Source: DATLYH01 sp035575035
Lineage (GTDB): Bacteria; Planctomycetota; Planctomycetia; Gemmatales; Gemmataceae
DNA: 11,067 bases
Direction: 5' to 3'
Assembly: GCA_035575035.1 (NCBI GenBank)
Contig: DATLYH010000352.1
Location: forward strand, 1 to 11,067
Below, one piece after another: positions 1 to 6,462 of the stretch (position 1 is the first letter of the stretch; each line of letters begins with the position of its first letter). Position numbers and translations under genes: made by a program. Below the pieces are notes generated by a model that was not told where the DNA came from, did no database searches, and worked only from the letters and a program-made list of their open reading frames with translations.

Positions 1-1
1 C

Positions 2-448
2 GTGCTGCTGCCGTTTCTCTGCTTTCTGTTCGTCATCGCGATTGATTATGCCCGTATCTTTTATTTCGGGGTGACGCTGGAGAACTGCGCCCGCAACGGC
101 GCCTACTATTGCAGCAACTACCCCAACGCCAACTACGTCTATAACGATATCTACGGCTACAAGAACGCGGACGAGGCAATCACCAAGGACGCCACCAATC
201 TAAGCCCGAAGCCGACCTACACCGTTGAGTATGCGAGCGCGCCGGAGGGCCCCTTCAGCACCGCTCCGACCAACTCCTCCCGCTATGTCCGCGTGACCGT
301 CAAGTGGACCTTCCACTCCCTCACCAACTTCCCCGGCGTCCCGGCGAAAGTGGACCTCGCCCGGGCGGCTACTATGAGGATGTCTCCCACCATGCCCAAG
401 TTCACCGGCAGTGGCGGTCTCACCAGTACCCTCGACGGGGGCATCTGA
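2..448 (+). CDS. TadE-like pilus-assembly protein (5' truncated)
   Basis: The reading frame is open at the left edge and stops at TGA 446-448, so the true start is upstream. The visible 148 codons open inside a hydrophobic helix (LLPFLCFLFVIAIDYARIFY). A segment TLENCARNGAYYCS follows, at the place where TadE-family proteins have tlenAAReGARya. This layout (one N-terminal membrane helix, then a small extracytoplasmic domain) is typical of TadE/TadF minor pseudopilins of Flp/Tad pili. The missing start would be expected to carry the RRGa..vE prepilin-like motif seen in the next gene. Two cysteines (about visible residues 29 and 37) sit where alanines are usual, which is slightly odd. It lies 38 bp upstream of a second TadE-like gene on the same strand, so the two are probably co-transcribed. 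The family call is by motif and context; the exact pilus role is inferred. Confidence 0.75.
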   Translation: MLLPFLCFLFVIAIDYARIFYFGVTLENCARNGAYYCSNYPNANYVYNDIYGYKNADEAITKDATNLSPKPTYTVEYASAPEGPFSTAPTNSSRYVRVTVKWTFHSLTNFPGVPAKVDLARAATMRMSPTMPKFTGSGGLTSTLDGGI

Positions 449-476
449 GTGCCGCCGCGATGACGTTAGCGCAGAG

Positions 477-482
477 AGGAGG
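477..482 (+). promoter_or_regulatory. Ribosome binding site deciding the second TadE start
   Basis: AGGAGG, within AGAGGAGG at 475-482, lies 4 nt before ATG 487. It favours this start over the in-frame ATG at 460, which has no comparable site. The frame also stays open further upstream to ATG 304, but that start would overlap most of the preceding gene. Confidence 0.7.
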
Positions 483-486
483 CCCG

Positions 487-945
487 ATGCGGACTCGAAC
501 CCCGACTGATCTTCGCCGCGGTGCCACGGTGGTGGAGAACGCCATCGTGCTGCCGTTTACCTTCTTCCTGATCTTTGCCCTGGTGGTCGGTTCCATGGGG
601 ATCTTCCGCTACCAGGAGGTTTCCAGCCTGGCCCGCGAAGGCGCCCGCTACGCCTCGACCCACGGCTACCAGTACCGCAAGGATGCCGGCCTCCCCATGG
701 GCACGCCCGAGGAATGGAAGAAAGACATCTATGACAACGCCATTGCCCCGCGCATGGTGGCGCTCGATCCTAGCCGGCTCAGTGTCTCGGTCAGCTGGCC
801 CGATGTCGTCAACCAGCCGGGCAAGCCGGACAACTGGCCGGGCAGCAAGGTGGATGTAACCGTCAGCTACGATTGGTTTCCCGAGATGTACCTGATCGGC
901 CCCATCCGGCTGACCAGTACATCGTCGATGCCGATCACCAACTGA
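487..945 (+). CDS. TadE-like minor pseudopilin of a Flp/Tad pilus system
   Basis: This is a 152-residue protein. Residues 10-17 read RRGATVVE: a basic stretch, then Gly12, with Glu17 at position +5 after a cleavage between G12 and A13. That is the classic layout of a type IV prepilin-like leader as used by TadE/TadF. A hydrophobic helix of about 24 residues follows (roughly 18-41), then REGARYAS at 50-57, the family hallmark, and a small soluble domain. In studied Tad systems these proteins are cleaved by the prepilin peptidase TadV and help assemble or anchor the Flp pilus in the envelope. The start is set by a strong AGGAGG; ATG 460 would add nine residues. It sits between another TadE-like gene and a TadG-like gene with 38 and 44 bp gaps, so it is probably part of one operon. 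The Tad ATPase, secretin and major pilin are not in the window. Confidence 0.82.
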   Translation: MRTRTPTDLRRGATVVENAIVLPFTFFLIFALVVGSMGIFRYQEVSSLAREGARYASTHGYQYRKDAGLPMGTPEEWKKDIYDNAIAPRMVALDPSRLSVSVSWPDVVNQPGKPDNWPGSKVDVTVSYDWFPEMYLIGPIRLTSTSSMPITN

Positions 946-974
946 GGGGAGCAGCCCCGGATGACCCCAATTAC

Positions 975-978
975 GGAG
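975..978 (+). promoter_or_regulatory. Ribosome binding site for the TadG-like gene
   Basis: GGAG lies 11 nt before ATG 990. It supports that start over the longer in-frame ORF beginning at 873, which would overlap the end of the preceding TadE-like gene. Confidence 0.5.
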
Positions 979-989
979 CAGAGACAACC

Positions 990-2366
990 ATGATTTCACG
1001 AACCGAGAAAAGCCGCCGCGGCACGGTGGCGGTGTTAGTTGCGGTCTGCCTGACCGTCATCGTCGGCATGGTCGCCATTGCCGTGGATGGAGGCATGCTC
1101 TTTCTGGAGCGGCGCCGGACGCAGGCAGCCGCCGACGCCGCTGCTATGGCCGCCGCTTGCTACCTGTTCGAGAACTACCCGCGCGACAACGGCACCGATC
1201 CCCAGGGCAAGGCGAAGGAGCGGGCCGAGATAACAGCCGAGGCCAATGGCTTTAAAGACGGTGTGGACGGCGTCACCGTCACCATCAGCATCCCGCCCGT
1301 CTCGGGGCCCTACAAGGACAAAGCCGGCTACTGTGAAGTGGTCATTGAGCAGGGGGTCAAGCGGGCTTTCAGTTTGATTTTCGGCGGCGAGGCCATCCCG
1401 ATAAAGGCCCGGGCGGTGTCGCGCGGGGCCTGGGTTGAACCGAAAGCCGGCGTCCTCATTCTCGACTACGACGATTCGGCGTCGCTCAACGCCCAGGGGA
1501 ACGGCGCCTTCAGCGAGGTCGGCGGCCCGGTCATCGTCAACTCCAATAACCCCAACGCCCTGGTGACCGCCGGCAATGGCACTATCTATGGTCAGGAGTT
1601 TTACGTCACCGGCGGCGTCAAGGTGAGCGGCAACGCCAACCTGGTGACCACCCCCAAGCCGAATCAGATCTTCACCGGCACGCATCCCACGCCCGACCCG
1701 CTCGCTTACCTCCCTGTTCCGAGCGTGCCGCCCAATGGCACCATGACGGTGGTTTCCCTGAGCGGCGGCGGTAAACTCTACACCCTCACTCCGGGGCGGT
1801 ATACCAACCTGCCGACTTTCGGCTCGAAAGACCAGGTCGTTCTGAAGCAGGCCAGCGCCGGCAATGGGGGAATCTACTACATTGACGGCGGCGGCTTCAA
1901 ATCAACCGGCGCTACGATCACCATGGACCCGCTCACTAGTGGCGGACTGATGATCTACAACAACCCAGCCAGCACGGCCCAGTCGGAGAAAATCCAGATC
2001 ACTGGCAACCCGGACGGCAGGGTAGACCTGAAGCCGCTGGAAAGCGGCCCCTACAAGGGGCTGGTCCTTTGGCAGAACCGTAATTCGCCCGTAGACATCC
2101 TGGTCGAGGGGAACGGCAACTTCTCGATCAAGGGGACGCTCTACGCAGCCGGGGCCAAGCTGAACATCAACGGCAACGGCAAGACCAGCACCGGCACCAA
2201 CACCGGCTACTACTACGACGACAACGGCAACCGGGTGGATGGCGCTAGCCGCATCGGCTCCCAGTTCATCAGTAAGAACCTCTCCCTGGGGGGCAACGGC
2301 AACATCAACATCGTCTACAACGGCCCCGACGTGGCCAGGACCCGTATCATCACCCTGGTCGAGTAA
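990..2366 (+). CDS. TadG-like pilus-assembly protein with Gly/Asn-rich C-terminal domain
   Basis: The product is 458 residues. It begins with a short basic segment (SRRG at 8-11), a single membrane helix (about 12-34), then LERRRTQAAADAAAMAAA at about 39-56. This matches the TadG N-terminal pattern of a helix, D-G, a basic turn, and Q-A-A-D-A-A-A-M/L-A. From about residue 150 the protein is beta-rich and Gly/Asn-rich, with repeated G-N-G or G-N-A turns (QGNGAF, AGNGTI, SGNANL, AGNGGI, EGNGNF, NGNGKT, GGNGNI). This looks like a repetitive beta-solenoid or shell-like domain; I recall similar C-terminal regions (DUF7305-type) on PilX/TadG-like proteins, but could not check it. A von Willebrand factor A domain, present in many longer TadG proteins, is not evident. 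It is predicted to be inner-membrane anchored with the C-terminal domain outside. It is the last gene of the plus-strand Tad block and is followed by a strong hairpin. Family confidence is good; the C-terminal domain identity is inference. Confidence 0.78.
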   Translation: MISRTEKSRRGTVAVLVAVCLTVIVGMVAIAVDGGMLFLERRRTQAAADAAAMAAACYLFENYPRDNGTDPQGKAKERAEITAEANGFKDGVDGVTVTISIPPVSGPYKDKAGYCEVVIEQGVKRAFSLIFGGEAIPIKARAVSRGAWVEPKAGVLILDYDDSASLNAQGNGAFSEVGGPVIVNSNNPNALVTAGNGTIYGQEFYVTGGVKVSGNANLVTTPKPNQIFTGTHPTPDPLAYLPVPSVPPNGTMTVVSLSGGGKLYTLTPGRYTNLPTFGSKDQVVLKQASAGNGGIYYIDGGGFKSTGATITMDPLTSGGLMIYNNPASTAQSEKIQITGNPDGRVDLKPLESGPYKGLVLWQNRNSPVDILVEGNGNFSIKGTLYAAGAKLNINGNGKTSTGTNTGYYYDDNGNRVDGASRIGSQFISKNLSLGGNGNINIVYNGPDVARTRIITLVE

Positions 2367-2405
2367 ACCTCATGCCGGCCTGTCCGCGGTCACCCCAGAA
2401 ACTCG

Positions 2406-2440
2406 CTCGGCGGGTGGGGCCAGCCGCCCCGCCTGCCGAG
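2406..2440. terminator. Strong GC hairpin between convergent genes
   Basis: A 15-bp stem (arms 2406-2420 and 2426-2440, with two G:U pairs when read as plus-strand RNA) closes a 5-nt loop CAGCC. It begins 40 nt after the stop of the TadG-like gene and lies in the 225-bp gap before the convergent protease gene. No run of T follows on either side, so it is not a textbook intrinsic terminator. It could end or protect both transcripts. The rest of the 2367-2591 gap shows no gene I can support. Confidence 0.5.
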
Positions 2441-2591
2441 CACACCGCACCATAGCACCACAAGAGGCGCTACCCCGTTGGGCAAGCGGCCAGCGTGAGC
2501 TAGCGGTTCATCCCTCGCCATTCCATTCGAAGTTCCAGCAAGACATCCGGGCCGCGGATTGGAGAGGGCATAGCCCGAGGATATGATTCAC

Positions 2592-5255
2592 TCAGCTGGC
2601 CTGGGGCGGGCGTTTATCCGGCCGGGGACCGTCCGATCTCGATCGGGGCACCCCCGCCCAGAGGAGCAGTCCACCGCCTGTCAACCCCATCACCAGCCCG
2701 ACCGCCAGACTGCCGACCAGACGCCGGTACGGGCGCCGCGATTCTTCGGCGGGCTGGGCTGTGTCATCCGGCAGCATCGCAACCTCCCGTGGCTCGCCGC
2801 ACAACTCGCCTAGGGCCCGGGTTTCACCGACCGCCCCCTCGCCATCCTCCGGAGCATTGCTCGCCTCGTCAGGCGGCCGCGCGACGGTGAGTTTCGGCGT
2901 TGCCAGCTCCCCACTCGGCTCCGCCGGCACGGCAGCGACCTTGGCCGGCGGCGGCCCCTCGGCGGTCGGGGCCGGTGCGTCCGCCTTCGGGTCGGCTCCA
3001 CCTGACATCCAGGGGGCCAGACTCAGGGCGGTTTGTCCGGCGCGGAAGGACGGCCCGGGGGCAGAGGTCGGGGCGCCCGGCACGGGTGAGTCAACCCTTT
3101 CCGAGGAAGCAAAGCTGACCTCGACGATCGGGCCTCGAGCCAGGAGAGCGGCAATCTCGTTGGCGGTCAGGCCAACCGTCCGGGCGCTGGTCAGAGCGGC
3201 GGTCTCCGCGGGCAGCACCGCCGCCGCATCGGCGACCGATGAGGCAAAGACAGAATCGACGACGGCGCGGGCCGCCTCGACCACGGTCCGCCGAGCCTCG
3301 GTGCCGGTCCGGTCCCTGGCAGCGGACGTGCCGGGAGCTGCCCCGCCGGAGCCGGTCGGCCCTCCGCCTAGGAAGGCATGGTAACCGGCTTGCCACCAGT
3401 AGCCATCCCCCGGGGCTGCACTGTCGCTCGGTGCCTCGAACGGATCGAGCGTGCTATCTTGCGGGTGTGGGCCGATCGGGTCGCTAAGCCCCAGCCCCTC
3501 CAGGGAGGCGATTACCGTCCCGGGACCGTCCCTCTCGGGACGGACCTGGAACGTGTAAGTCCCGGGCTTCAGAAAGACCGTCGTGCTGACGGCATGGCCG
3601 GCGCCGGCCGCCAGGGTGAGGACCAGGTTGCCTCCTTGGTCGCGAACTTCCAGCCGCACCGCCTTATCGGCCGGCCCGGACTCCCCTTCCGCGGACAGCA
3701 CCAGGTGGAACAGCCGGCTCTGCGGCACAAACAGCGTGCCGCCCGGCGGACTGACCGCCGAGACCGGCTGGCGGGCGATGAATGTGTCCAGGTGGGTCGG
3801 CTTGGTCCCGAAGTCGATCCCGAGGAAATAGCCGCGCGGCTGGCCGGCACCGTCGGTGCCCGCGTCCCGCACGCCCAGCAGATAGACGGCGTTAGCCTCC
3901 ACCTGAAGGACCTGGATCACCTGGGTTCCGTCCTGGTTGACCAGCACCCGGGCCGGAACGGGCGAGCCGTCCGCAGTGTACAGCGTCAGCTGCGGCCGGG
4001 CGCCGGACGACCCCGTGGGCCAGGCCATCACTGTCATCACATTGGCTGCGCCGGCCGGATTATGCGGTGAACGGAACCGATAGTAATCCACGTCCCCGGC
4101 CCGTTCGAAGGCGCCCGGATAAATATAGTCAAAGCGGGCATCGGTGCGGTAAATCCGCTGCTGCAAGTTGACCGCCGCGGATGGCTGGTCGTTACTCAGC
4201 GGTGCATCTGCCGCTGGCTCGCTAGCGGCGCCGCCGACCGGATCGTGCGATCCATCCTCAACGTCAACCTCCAGGCGGTAAGCGCCGACGGCGAAGACAT
4301 CGTCGGCCGCCTTGGCCACGCGGATGAAGTAATTCTCCGCAGGCCGGAGCCCATCGAGATGAAGTTCCACATTGGAGCCGGGGAAAGCGGCTGAGCCGGC
4401 GGCGAGGATACGGCCGACGGAATCGTGGAGGGTCACCTGGCCGGCAAGGAGACTCTGCCCGGCGGTATGCAGCCGAATGGTCACACGGCGATTGCCGCCG
4501 GGAACTCGGAACCGATACCAATCGACATCGGCCGCCGTGGTCAGGTCGCCGACAGCAGCCCGCCGCGAAGCATCCTCACTTCCCCCCTCCGACGGCAATA
4601 AAGAAGCCGACTCCCAGGTGTCGTTGGGCTGGCGGGCGTCGAATTCATCGGGCTCCCGTTCTCCGTAGAGGGCCTGGAGCGCCTCGATGTCTACCGCGCT
4701 GAGCCCGGCGCGGGTGTCGAGATAAGCCTCGTTCATCACCGAGTCCGGGTCGTCATGGTGGCCAATACCGAGGGCGTGGCCGGCCTCGTGGAGCACGACC
4801 GAGTAAAGGTCATAGGCGCTGCCTGGGCCGAGCAACTCGCTGTTCAACTTGACATCGCCCGCCCAGGTCCCGGCCAGGAAGTCGAACGGCGAGGCGACGG
4901 CGATTACCTCGCGGGACATCGGGTAGGCAGCAAGGCGGATGTCGCCGAAGCGGTCGTCGCCCTGAATCGCTCCCGCGGCACCGAGCGGCAGGCCATCATC
5001 GGCGACCAGGGCGATGTTGAGGTTGGCATGCTGCACCCAAGTCTGAAACGCGCGGAGGATTTCGCGCTGCCAGAAGGCGGTATCAAACCGGGTGTCGAGG
5101 ACGCGAAAAAGCTGGCTCTGGTTGGGCCCCGCAGGCGTCTGGTCGGGCACGAAACTGAGGGTGAGGTGCAGCGCATCGGGCCAGGGAAAGCCGTAGGCCG
5201 ACGGCGTGGTGCGGTCCTCCAACTGCTCGATGCGGAGCACTCCCGACCCGGACAT
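2592..5255 (-). CDS. Matrixin-type zinc metalloprotease with LEDRTTPS motif, PPC-like domains and C-terminal membrane anchor
   Basis: The product is 887 residues from the preferred start. Residues 12-19 read LEDRTTPS, a signature seen near the N-terminus of many planctomycete exported proteins (compare the LEPR-XLL type). The catalytic domain (about 20-200) has HEAGHALGIGH, giving zinc ligands H156, H160 and H166 with E157 as the general base. SVMNEAY supplies the Met-turn (M174), as in metzincins of the matrixin family. No PRCGxPD cysteine switch or propeptide is visible. Two domains resembling bacterial pre-peptidase C-terminal folds follow (about 208-333 with DVDWYRFRVP, and 353-480 with DVDYYRFRSP), then a third beta-rich segment (about 483-585). 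Next come about 240 residues rich in Ala, Pro, Gly and Ser, one membrane helix (about 846-869) and a basic tail. This suggests an envelope-anchored peptidase on a flexible stalk. There is no classical N-terminal signal peptide. The gene is single, convergent with the Tad block and divergent from the hydrolase gene. Its substrate is unknown. Confidence 0.85.
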   Translation of the reverse strand: MSGSGVLRIEQLEDRTTPSAYGFPWPDALHLTLSFVPDQTPAGPNQSQLFRVLDTRFDTAFWQREILRAFQTWVQHANLNIALVADDGLPLGAAGAIQGDDRFGDIRLAAYPMSREVIAVASPFDFLAGTWAGDVKLNSELLGPGSAYDLYSVVLHEAGHALGIGHHDDPDSVMNEAYLDTRAGLSAVDIEALQALYGEREPDEFDARQPNDTWESASLLPSEGGSEDASRRAAVGDLTTAADVDWYRFRVPGGNRRVTIRLHTAGQSLLAGQVTLHDSVGRILAAGSAAFPGSNVELHLDGLRPAENYFIRVAKAADDVFAVGAYRLEVDVEDGSHDPVGGAASEPAADAPLSNDQPSAAVNLQQRIYRTDARFDYIYPGAFERAGDVDYYRFRSPHNPAGAANVMTVMAWPTGSSGARPQLTLYTADGSPVPARVLVNQDGTQVIQVLQVEANAVYLLGVRDAGTDGAGQPRGYFLGIDFGTKPTHLDTFIARQPVSAVSPPGGTLFVPQSRLFHLVLSAEGESGPADKAVRLEVRDQGGNLVLTLAAGAGHAVSTTVFLKPGTYTFQVRPERDGPGTVIASLEGLGLSDPIGPHPQDSTLDPFEAPSDSAAPGDGYWWQAGYHAFLGGGPTGSGGAAPGTSAARDRTGTEARRTVVEAARAVVDSVFASSVADAAAVLPAETAALTSARTVGLTANEIAALLARGPIVEVSFASSERVDSPVPGAPTSAPGPSFRAGQTALSLAPWMSGGADPKADAPAPTAEGPPPAKVAAVPAEPSGELATPKLTVARPPDEASNAPEDGEGAVGETRALGELCGEPREVAMLPDDTAQPAEESRRPYRRLVGSLAVGLVMGLTGGGLLLWAGVPRSRSDGPRPDKRPPQAS

Positions 5256-5263
5256 GCCCTCTT

Positions 5264-5270
5264 CCCTCCC
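5264..5270 (-). promoter_or_regulatory. Ribosome binding site deciding the protease start
   Basis: On the minus strand GGGAGGG lies 8 nt before ATG 5255, and GGAGG (5265-5269) lies 9 nt before it. The upstream in-frame ATG at 5321 would add 22 residues but has no purine-rich site before it. The shorter form also places the LEDRTTPS motif in the first 20 residues, as is usual for such proteins. Confidence 0.6.
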
Positions 5271-5365
5271 CCGCCCATGTAAGGGGTTCCAGTAGTACCA
5301 TAGCTTTTTCCGGCGGAGCATGCCTGGGAAGAAAACGCTGGCATCGCCGGCCGCGGGACGGGAAA

Positions 5366-5422
5366 CTATACCCGCCTTGGTTTCGGCCCTGAACCTATAC
5401 CTGCCTCGGCTTCGGCCCCGAA
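5366..5422 (+). repeat. Imperfect 28-bp tandem direct repeat upstream of the hydrolase gene
   Basis: Copies at 5366-5393 and 5395-5422 match at 24 of 28 positions. Both begin CTATACC and end GAA, with the core TTCGGCCC shared. All four differences are C/T transitions. The pair ends 20 nt before the ATG of the hydrolase gene and 8 nt before its ribosome binding site, within the divergent region shared with the protease. It could be a paired regulator site or a leader duplication. I could not place a convincing promoter around it. Confidence 0.6.
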
Positions 5423-5442
5423 GATTTCATGGGAGACCTGAA

Positions 5443-6393
5443 ATGCGCCTCTGTCGCTATCAACACAACGGCAATGTGGAAGTGGCCCTGTTCCAGGACA
5501 CGCAGATCATCAGCCTCAACCGGCTGGCGTCGGAGTTGGGCGTCCGGCTGCCGACGCCGATGTCCGGCGACCTGCTTGATTACCTACCGCCCGACGGCAA
5601 GTCGGCGAAGGCGGTCGAACAGCTGGAGGAGCGTTTCAACAAGCTCCCTGCCGCCGACCAGAAGCGCCTGGCGCTGCCGTTGAAGGCGGCCCGGCTACGC
5701 GTGCCGATCCCTGAACCCAAGAAGGTCATCCTCTTAGCCGGCAACTACGCCGAGCACATCAGGGAGGGGGGCGGCCTGGCGGTCGAACGCCAGAAGACCT
5801 TCCCCTACTTCTTCTGGAAGCCGCCCAGCACTTGCCTGACCCACCCCGATGACCCGATCCGCATCCCCGCCGTCTCGCCCGATCATGTGGACTGGGAGGT
5901 CGAGTTGGGGGTAGTCATCGGCAAGCGCTGCAAGGGAGTCAGCGAGAAAGAGGCCCTGAGCTACGTAGCCGGCTACACCGTCTGCAACGATGTCTCGGAC
6001 CGGCGCTTCCGGATCAACCCTGGCCGGGAGGAACGCCCCCAGGATCGCTTCTTCGACTGGCTGCACGGCAAGTGGCATGACACCTTCCTGCCGATGGGGC
6101 CGTGCGTCCTCTCGGCCGCGGCGGCGCCCGACCCGCAGAAGTTCCCGCTCAAGCTGCGGGTCAACGGCCAGACGATGCAGGACAGCAACACGTCCCACAT
6201 GATCTTCCCGGTGGCGGCGCTGGTGTCGATCCTGTCAAGTTTTGTCACCCTGGAGCCGGGCGACGTGATCTCGACCGGGACGCCGAGCGGCGTCGGCAAC
6301 GCCCGCAAGCCGCCCGTTTACCTCAAGCCCGGTGACGTGGTGGAGGCCGAGATCGGCGGCATCGGCATTCTGCGCAATCCGGTGGTGAAGTGA
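5443..6393 (+). CDS. Fumarylacetoacetate hydrolase (FAH) family protein
   Basis: The product is 316 residues. The N-terminal 80 or so residues (MRLCRYQHNGNVEVALFQD...) form the small domain common in COG0179 proteins. The FAH catalytic domain runs from about 93 to 315. Visible features are LAGNYAEH with H105, the metal-binding E152-x-E154 in WEVELGVVIGK, and D183 in NDVSDR, 29 residues after E154 as in FAHD1-type enzymes. Also present are GKWHDTFLPMGP (210-220) and the closing TGTPSGVG (278-285). Family members use a divalent metal to cleave or decarboxylate beta-diketo or 2-oxo acids: acylpyruvate hydrolase, oxaloacetate decarboxylase, homoprotocatechuate isomerase. The loop between NDVSDR and GKW is longer than in common members. 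The start at 5443 is chosen for GGGAG at 5431-5435 and the family N-terminus; the frame is open back to 5320. No catabolic neighbours point to a substrate, so it should be named only to family. Confidence 0.88.
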   Translation: MRLCRYQHNGNVEVALFQDTQIISLNRLASELGVRLPTPMSGDLLDYLPPDGKSAKAVEQLEERFNKLPAADQKRLALPLKAARLRVPIPEPKKVILLAGNYAEHIREGGGLAVERQKTFPYFFWKPPSTCLTHPDDPIRIPAVSPDHVDWEVELGVVIGKRCKGVSEKEALSYVAGYTVCNDVSDRRFRINPGREERPQDRFFDWLHGKWHDTFLPMGPCVLSAAAAPDPQKFPLKLRVNGQTMQDSNTSHMIFPVAALVSILSSFVTLEPGDVISTGTPSGVGNARKPPVYLKPGDVVEAEIGGIGILRNPVVK

Positions 6394-6417
6394 TCCTGGC
6401 TCGCGGTGAATCGGTTG

Positions 6418-6450
6418 GGGCCGGTGCCGCTTGACTCACGGCACCGACCC
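6418..6450. terminator. Hairpin between convergent hydrolase and glycosyl transferase genes
   Basis: Arms CGGTGCCG (6422-6429) and CGGCACCG (6439-6446) form 8 perfect pairs around a 9-nt loop. After one mismatch the stem extends by three more G-C pairs (6418-6420 with 6448-6450). It fills most of the 69-bp gap between two convergent stops and can fold on both strands. No T run follows, so a bidirectional terminator role is likely but unproven. Confidence 0.5.
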
Positions 6451-6462
6451 ACCGGCCGACGC

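Noticed and set aside
304..486. N-terminal extension of the second TadE-like gene
   Set aside because: It would overlap the preceding gene by 145 nt and has no pilin-like sequence. AGGAGG before ATG 487 gives a proper start.
873..989. N-terminal extension of the TadG-like gene
   Set aside because: It overlaps the previous coding region, and the typical SRRG-helix N-terminus begins just after ATG 990.
466..999. Long minus-strand ORF of 177 codons across the Tad genes
   Set aside because: It lies antisense to two well-supported Tad genes, has no recognisable domain, and is an expected product of GC-rich codon use. The same holds for 1035-1685 minus and 3378-4070 plus.
2239..2813. Small plus-strand ORFs at 2239-2586 and 2583-2813
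   Set aside because: They overlap the ends of the TadG-like and protease genes, include the terminator hairpin, and encode compositionally biased sequence with no family signal.
5256..5321. Upstream start of the protease at 5321
   Set aside because: It has no ribosome binding site. The added 22 residues do not form a signal peptide, and the 5255 start has a strong GGGAGGG.
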